Shown piece by piece: positions 59,846 to 64,000 of a DNA stretch of 64,000 bases. Each line of letters starts with the position of its first letter. Within the stretch, counting starts at the first letter, position 1. The notes under the pieces are model-generated. The model did not search any database, was not told the origin of the DNA, and worked only from the letters and a program-made list of their open reading frames with translations. This DNA comes from Streptomyces capitiformicae. GTDB taxonomy: Bacteria; Actinomycetota; Actinomycetes; Streptomycetales; Streptomycetaceae. The position numbers were made by a program, and so were the translations under genes. Location: positions 6,517,486 through 6,581,485 of the forward strand of contig NZ_CP022161.1 of NCBI RefSeq assembly GCF_002214185.1, read 5' to 3'.

Positions 59846-61323
59846 TCGACACCGCCGCTACCCACTCGCCGCAACCCCTGCCGACCGAGCCTCCCCAAGG
59901 GCGGCCCCGACGGCCGCCGAGTCGCAGCAGCCGGCGCACACGTATCCGCGCCGCCTGCACCGCGGCCCTGCTCGCCGCACTCACCGCAACGGTCGTCGGC
60001 ACACTCCACGCGGGGGACAACCAGGGCGAATCCGGCTATCTGCTGGCCGGTTACGCCGTCGCCTGGACCCTGTTCGCCGCAGCGGCCCGGACGGTGCGCA
60101 AGGTCCCGGCCCGCGCCGCGACCGGTCTCGTACTGGCCGGGTCGGCAGCCATCGCGCTGGCCGCGCTCGCCACCCCGCCCCGCACCAGCACCGACATGTT
60201 CCGCTACGCCTGGGACGGTCGCGTCCAGGCCGCGGGCATCTCTCCCTACGCGCACCCGCCGGCCGCCCCCGAACTCGCCCACCTGCGCGACGACTGGCTC
60301 TTCCCCCGCGAAGGCGCCTGCGAGGACTGGGGGGTGACCCGGACGGACAGCGGCCTGTGTGCCCGCATCAACCGCCCCACCGTCCCGACCATCTACCCGC
60401 CCGTCGCCGAGGGCTGGTTCTTCGCCGTGCACGCCGTCTCCCCACCGGACAGCCGCCACAAGCCGCTCCAGGTCGGCGGCGCGGTCCTGGCGCTCGGCAC
60501 CACAGTCGCTCTTCTGGCCGTGCTGCGCCGTCGCGGAGATCCCCAGCGAGCACCGGCCCGAGCCGCCCTGTGGGCCTGGTGTCCGGCCGTCCCCTTCGAA
60601 GCGGTCAACAACGCCCACATAGACACCCTCGGCGTTCTGCTCACCGTCCTCGCCCTCGGCACCGCCACCGCCGGCGCACGCCGCGGTGCGCTCCTGGGCG
60701 CAGCCATCGCCGTGAAACTCCTGCCCGTCCTGGTCCTGCCCGGCGCCCTGTCCGGCCGGCGCAGTCCGAAACACATCGCGCGCCTGCTCGCGGCCGTCCT
60801 CGCCGCGGTCGCGCTCGCCTACCTGCCCTACGTCGCCGCCTCCGGCGCCGGCGTCCTCGGCTACCTCCCCGGCTATCTCCACGAGGAGGGCTACCAACCG
60901 GGTCACGTCCGACGCTTCGCCCTGCTGCGGTTGCTGTTGCCGGACGCCGCCGCCGGAGTGGCCGTGGTCGTGCTCCTCGCACTGACCGCCCTGTACGTAT
61001 GGTTGCGCGGCGACCCCGCCCGCCCCTGGCGCGGCGCCCTGCTGCTGACCGGCACGGCCCTGCTGCTGGTCTCGCCCAACTACCCCTGGTACTCGCTGCT
61101 CGTCGTCGCTCTCGTGGCGTTGGACGGCCGCTGGGAATGGCTGACCGTCACCCTCGCAGGCACCGTTCTGTATCTCGCGGGAGGCATACTGCCCGGCTGG
61201 CCCCTTCAGGCACTTGCCTACGGTGCGGCTGTTCTGACCGTGGTCCTCGGCGCCTTCCTGCGCTCCGACCGGGCACGGCGGATGGTGCGACACCGACTCG
61301 GGCGGCTGTCGATCGCTGTGTGA
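59842..61323 (+). CDS. Polytopic glycosyltransferase, GT87/mannosyltransferase-like
   Basis: 493 residues, ATGA overlap with the methyltransferase. About 11-12 membrane helices. The first extracytoplasmic loop has TSTDMFRYAWDGRVQAAGIS and PYAHPPAAPEL, where an acidic DMFRY/DGR motif is the probable catalytic site as in GT-C enzymes using polyprenyl-phosphate sugars; also IYPPVAEGWFFAVHAV, PFEAVNNAHIDTLGVLL and LVSPNYPWYSLLV. With the GT2 enzyme it forms a plausible pair: sugar loading onto polyprenyl phosphate, then transfer outside the membrane. Last gene of the operon. Confidence 0.85.
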   Translation: MIDTAATHSPQPLPTEPPQGRPRRPPSRSSRRTRIRAACTAALLAALTATVVGTLHAGDNQGESGYLLAGYAVAWTLFAAAARTVRKVPARAATGLVLAGSAAIALAALATPPRTSTDMFRYAWDGRVQAAGISPYAHPPAAPELAHLRDDWLFPREGACEDWGVTRTDSGLCARINRPTVPTIYPPVAEGWFFAVHAVSPPDSRHKPLQVGGAVLALGTTVALLAVLRRRGDPQRAPARAALWAWCPAVPFEAVNNAHIDTLGVLLTVLALGTATAGARRGALLGAAIAVKLLPVLVLPGALSGRRSPKHIARLLAAVLAAVALAYLPYVAASGAGVLGYLPGYLHEEGYQPGHVRRFALLRLLLPDAAAGVAVVVLLALTALYVWLRGDPARPWRGALLLTGTALLLVSPNYPWYSLLVVALVALDGRWEWLTVTLAGTVLYLAGGILPGWPLQALAYGAAVLTVVLGAFLRSDRARRMVRHRLGRLSIAV

Positions 61324-61851
61324 GGGTGCGCCGTCGACCGGGTGCGGGTATCCCCGCCGGCGCGCCGCGCGAGGCACGTCCCTGTGCGCGTGTCGGGCGG
61401 CTGGACGGCAGCCGTCAGGATGATGGCGACGTGCCGGGCGACCGTTTGGAGGACATCGCAGGGCAGCTGCTGCGGGCAGTGACGGTGACGTAATCGGCAT
61501 GATGGCGACGTGCCGGGCGACCGTTTGGAGGACATCGCAGGGCAGCTGCTGCGGGCAGTGACGGTGACGCAACCGGCATCGCGGCTACCGCACAGAAGGC
61601 CACCTTCGGGAGGACACCGTCAGCGAAGCCTCCCGGGTGCCCTCTGCCACGGCCACCGGCCCGGCCTTGGCCCGGCTGTCTTCGGGACGGGCCACCGGCT
61701 GTCCCCCCGTGCCTGACAAGAGCCGGGCACCTGCCCTCGACCGTATGCGCGGGTGCGCCGTAAGGGTTTCGTCATCTCCCTCGGGTACGGGAACGACCGC
61801 CCGGCCCGTTGAATGGGTGACGAAGGTCGACCGCAAAAAGGAGAGGCGGGC
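61324..61851. other. Gene-free region with tandem duplication
   Basis: No supportable gene. Holds the 79-bp-period duplication at 61421-61570. AAAGGAGAGG at 61837-61846 is the ribosome-binding site of the DM13 gene. Confidence 0.5.
61421..61570. repeat. 79-bp tandem duplication
   Basis: The block beginning GATGGCGACGTGCCGGGCGA and ending GGGCAGTGACGGTGACG occurs at 61422-61491 and again at 61501-61570. The two copies appear identical over about 70 bp, so the duplication is recent. Confidence 0.92.
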
Positions 61852-62445
61852 ATGGCACGCGTACGGAAGCTGCTGGGCAGGCCGTTGGGCATCGGGGTGC
61901 TGGTGGTGGCGGTCGCCGTGGCCGGCTTCGGGCTGTACTGGTTCCAGCCGTGGAAGCTGTGGCAGGACCAGACCGTGGAGGAGGCCCTGCCCGCGGCCCA
62001 GGTGACCCCCGGGCCCGCCGAGGAGGAGCAGTCGACCACCCCGGGAGCCGCCGAGGCGGAGCCGTCCGAGGCACCCTCCTCCCCGGCCGGGCCCCAGACG
62101 CTGGCCAGCGGTGAGCTGATCAGCCATGAGCACGCGACCTCCGGCACGGTGAAGCTCGTACGGCTGGACGACGGCTCGCATGTCGTCCGACTGGAGAACC
62201 TCGACACGAGCAACGGACCGGACCTGCGGGTGTGGCTGACCGACGCGCCGGTGAAGGAGGGACAGGCCGGATGGCACGTCTTTGACGACGGCGAGTACGT
62301 CAGCCTCGGCAAACTCAAGGGAAACAAGGGAAGCCAGAACTACGCCATACCCGACAATGTCGACCCGTCCCGTTACACCAGCGTGAGCATCTGGTGCGAC
62401 CGGTTCGACGTGTCCTTCGGCGCCGCCGAGCTCGGCCGCGCCTGA
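61852..62445 (+). CDS. DM13-domain membrane-anchored protein
   Basis: 197 residues from ATG 61852. N-terminal signal-anchor PLGIGVLVVAVAVAGFGLYW (near 9-28), a Pro/Glu/Ala-rich linker to about 78, then the DM13 domain: LASGELISHEHATSGTVKLV, HVVRLENLDTSNGPDLRVWL, SLGKLKGNKGSQNYAIPDNV and SVSIWCDRFDVSFGAAEL with the single conserved Cys. DM13 domains are extracellular and proposed to be redox-active through this cysteine. Monocistronic, followed by a hairpin. Confidence 0.87.
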   Translation: MARVRKLLGRPLGIGVLVVAVAVAGFGLYWFQPWKLWQDQTVEEALPAAQVTPGPAEEEQSTTPGAAEAEPSEAPSSPAGPQTLASGELISHEHATSGTVKLVRLDDGSHVVRLENLDTSNGPDLRVWLTDAPVKEGQAGWHVFDDGEYVSLGKLKGNKGSQNYAIPDNVDPSRYTSVSIWCDRFDVSFGAAELGRA

Positions 62446-62450
62446 CATCG

Positions 62451-62488
62451 GCCCCCTGGCCGCTCCCAGCCGATCACCGGCAGGGGGC
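62451..62488 (+). terminator. Hairpin terminator after DM13 gene
   Basis: GCCCCCTG (62451-62458) pairs with CAGGGGGC (62481-62488), with additional imperfect pairing inside the loop. Confidence 0.65.
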
Positions 62489-62578
62489 GGCCCGCCGCTT
62501 TTGTTGCGGGCATGCCGTCCATATCAGGCCCGGGCCCTGCAGGGCGGAGATCCTCTCTCACCCTCCCGGCTGCCGGAG

Positions 62579-62845
62579 TCACCGGATCGCCTCCCCAGTG
62601 CTCCCGGTCGTCGCGCTGCGCTCACGTGGGTCGTTGCGGACGCGGTCGGCCTTTTCGACGGCGACCGCGTCCGGGCCGAATGACTGGAGGTTGTTCCAGT
62701 CGAGGGTGTGGTGTCTACGGCCGCGGGTCCTCAGACGCAGCCCGCGATGCGTGGCGGTGACGGTGCAGGCTGCGACCGTTCCCACCATCTCTGCTGTTGT
62801 GAGGTACATGACGGCCTTGCCCTGCGCCTGTGTGAAGAGGATCAG
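62579..62845 (-). pseudogene. PRC-barrel domain protein, CTG start or broken
   Basis: About 88 codons: ILFTQAQGKAVMYLTTAEMV, GTVAACTVTATHRGLRLRTR, GRRHHTLDWNNLQSFGPDAV, AVEKADRVR. This follows the PRC-barrel pattern (L-F-x-x-A-x-G-x-x-V ... L-x-W-x-x-L-x-x-F-G-x-D-A-V). No ATG or GTG starts it: a perfect AGGAGG lies 4 bases before CTG at 62845, where a start codon would be expected. It is shorter than usual family members. Either a rare CTG start or an inactivated gene. Confidence 0.55.
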
Positions 62846-63022
62846 TCGCCCTCCTGCGGGTCGTGCCGGAGGTGGCTGCGCAGGCTCGCCGCTTCCGCAC
62901 CGAACCCTCCCAGGTCGCCTGCGGGACGTCGGCCGCCGCAAGCTGTACGTCCACACCCGCCCGGCGGCCCGACGCGACGCCGGACAGGCGGAATAGGCCC
63001 CTGCCTCATGCGGACATCCGGG

Positions 63023-63331
63023 TCATGAATGTGCCCTGCAGGCGGCGGGCGGTCCGTGGTCGTCGGGTTGCTGACCGACGGTGAGGACCTGCTGGCCGTT
63101 GTCGGTCAGTAACGCGATCATCAGCGCGGCACCGCCGGCGTTGAGGTCGATCGCCCAGGTCACCGGGGCGCCTTCGCTCAGCTCCAGCACGTCGGCGATC
63201 AGCTTGAGCAGGGCGGTCTCGTCGTTGTCCACCCGCCGCGACAACAGACGCTTGCCGTCCGTGTCGAGCACCACGCAGTGATGCGCGGCCTTGCCCGCAT
63301 CCGTACCGGCCCACAGTTCGGGCACGGCCAC
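63023..63331 (-). pseudogene. IS110-family transposase, N-terminal fragment
   Basis: ELWAGTDAGKAAHHCVVLDT (DEDD catalytic Asp in G-T-D), GKRLLSRRVDNDETALLKLI and VTWAIDLNAGGAALMIALLT (second acidic site) are the first 85 residues of an IS110 transposase; the frame then ends in unrelated sequence at 63023. The rest, including the C-terminal serine domain, is missing. GTG near 63328 after AGAGGTGGCC may be the true start. Confidence 0.85.
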
Positions 63332-63553
63332 CTCTGAAGTCGTATCCGTTCACAGCCCAACAGACGACCTCGCCAGCGTGTCCTTACCAAGCGATCTTGT
63401 GCCGCGCATCCCAATGAGTGGTCGAGTCGTCGTGGGATGCCGAGCGGCCAATCCTTTCAAGCCACCAACAGGCGGACACCCACGAGCCACACCCAGCATC
63501 CCTGGGTCTTTCGATCCTACGAGTGACCGAAACCAACCCACCTACAACGTAAG
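63332..63553 (-). ncRNA. IS110 5' non-coding end, candidate bridge RNA region
   Basis: About 220 bp without coding signal lie between the IS110 start and the sequence of the interrupted SpoIIE-type gene at 63554. In IS110-group elements this region encodes the bridge RNA that pairs with target and donor DNA. The junction near CTACAACGTAAGG is probably the element's left end. No RNA structure was computed. Confidence 0.45.
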
Positions 63554-63694
63554 GACCCCGACCCGCACAGCGCGCTGGACGCGCTGCGCGAGGACGTGCG
63601 GCGGCACGCGGCCGGGCCGCCGCACGACGACGCCGCGATGCTCCTGCTGCGCTACCACGGTCATGGAAAGGGAAAATCTGTTCCGACCGGTTGA
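63554..63694 (+). pseudogene. SpoIIE/PP2C-type phosphatase, C-terminal fragment
   Basis: Reads ALDALREDVRRHAAGPPHDD, AAMLLLRYHG, the final strands of SpoIIE-like PP2C phosphatases (the H-D-D-A/D metal site), followed by a stop at 63694. The body of the gene is absent; the IS110 end abuts it. Confidence 0.75.
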
Positions 63695-63728
63695 GCGCGC
63701 GGGTGCCTCGGCGCGTAGAAAGGGAGGC

Positions 63729-64000
63729 ATGGCGGAGCGTAAGACCCCTGTAGGGGGCGTGGACGATGTCGATGCGGTCACTCGTGCGGTGCTGACCGCG
63801 TCGCGGTTGTTGGTGGCGGTCTCGGCGCGGTCCCTGGCCGAGGTCGAGGAGCGGGTGACGCTCCCGCAGTTCCGCATGCTGGTGGTGCTGTCCACCCGGG
63901 GTGCCACCAAACTGGTCGTGCTCGCGGACCTGCTCCAGGTGGCGCCGTCCACCGCCATGCGCATGGTCGACCGGCTGATCGCGGCCGGGCTCGCCGACCG
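63729..64000 (+). CDS. MarR-family regulator, 3' end outside window
   Basis: 90 codons visible from ATG 63729, preceded by AAAGGGAGG. Sequence: VDAVTRAVLTASRLLVAVSA, LPQFRMLVVLSTRG, LVVLADLLQVAPSTAMRMVD and RLIAAGLADR, the dimerisation helix and winged helix-turn-helix recognition region of MarR proteins. Target unknown. Confidence 0.85.
   Translation, partial: MAERKTPVGGVDDVDAVTRAVLTASRLLVAVSARSLAEVEERVTLPQFRMLVVLSTRGATKLVVLADLLQVAPSTAMRMVDRLIAAGLAD

Noticed and set aside
59755..61572. 605-codon minus-strand frame
   Set aside because: Antisense to the GT87-like gene, with compositionally biased sequence only.
61585..62448. 287-codon minus-strand frame
   Set aside because: Antisense to the DM13 gene, whose domain motifs are unambiguous.

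Overview
The window is about 70% G+C. It carries Streptomyces-type genes: a Liv-type ABC transporter with a TetR regulator, Tat-exported GH74 and GH12 glycanases, IucA/IucC siderophore synthetases, XRE, SARP and TetR regulators, and IS110, IS3, ISL3 and TnpB elements. A chromosome-arm region of a Streptomyces or close relative is the best reading. The main reason is the alternation of intact operons with more than twenty truncated or frameshifted genes and transposon scraps. The organism is inferred from gene content; no rRNA or complete tRNA is present.

Layout. 1-2.7 kb: a secreted protein cut by the window edge, then remnants (GH32, LacI, SARP/LuxR-type TPR, esterase). 2.9-4.8 kb: propionyl-CoA synthetase. 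5.3-12.9 kb: a tRNA 3'-end scar beside an integrase-tail-like repeat. A minus-strand operon follows, with a lipase and LivF, LivG, LivHM and LivJ, split by a TnpB element; a divergent TetR gene has a candidate operator in the shared intergenic region. 13.7-15.2 kb: tcuA and dctA remnants. 15.7-19.4 kb: an adenylation enzyme, a membrane flavocytochrome-like reductase and an enoyl-CoA hydratase in one operon. The first two together have the domain order of the fungal protein TmpL. 20-23.7 kb: broken IS3 and ISL3 elements and gene scraps around one small secreted protein.

24.2-27.8 kb: a SufR-like cysteine-rich regulator diverging from a DoxX-like protein, a GH15 enzyme and a membrane protein. 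28.5-31.4 kb: two coupled secreted hydrolases ending in a strong terminator. 31.5-36.4 kb: scraps, a methyltransferase, and a defence-like TIR/NTPase locus whose TIR gene is broken. 36.4-38.8 kb: a flavin monooxygenase and a broken PhyH dioxygenase. 38.9-39.3 kb: two abutting MITE-like elements. 39.4-41.4 kb: two membrane/exported proteins, one with a VWA domain. 41.5-46.5 kb: two divergent NIS siderophore synthetases and a condensation-domain enzyme.

47-50.8 kb: a xyloglucan-degradation locus (solute-binding protein remnant, GH74, GH12) preceded by two matching LacI-type operator-like palindromes. 52.2-61.3 kb: a compact membrane/cell-surface glycosylation locus (molybdopterin oxidoreductase, membrane proteins, sugar epimerase, two-component system, two glycosyltransferases, a DUF2064 protein and a methyltransferase), much of it joined by ATGA overlaps. 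61.4-64 kb: a tandem duplication, a DM13 protein, a PRC-barrel remnant, an IS110 fragment with its non-coding end inserted behind a SpoIIE-type remnant, and a MarR gene cut by the window edge.

Best candidates for something little described are the split TmpL-like operon (15.7-19.4 kb) and the TIR/STAND-like NTPase locus (33.6-36.1 kb). All family calls come from reading motifs; no search was run.
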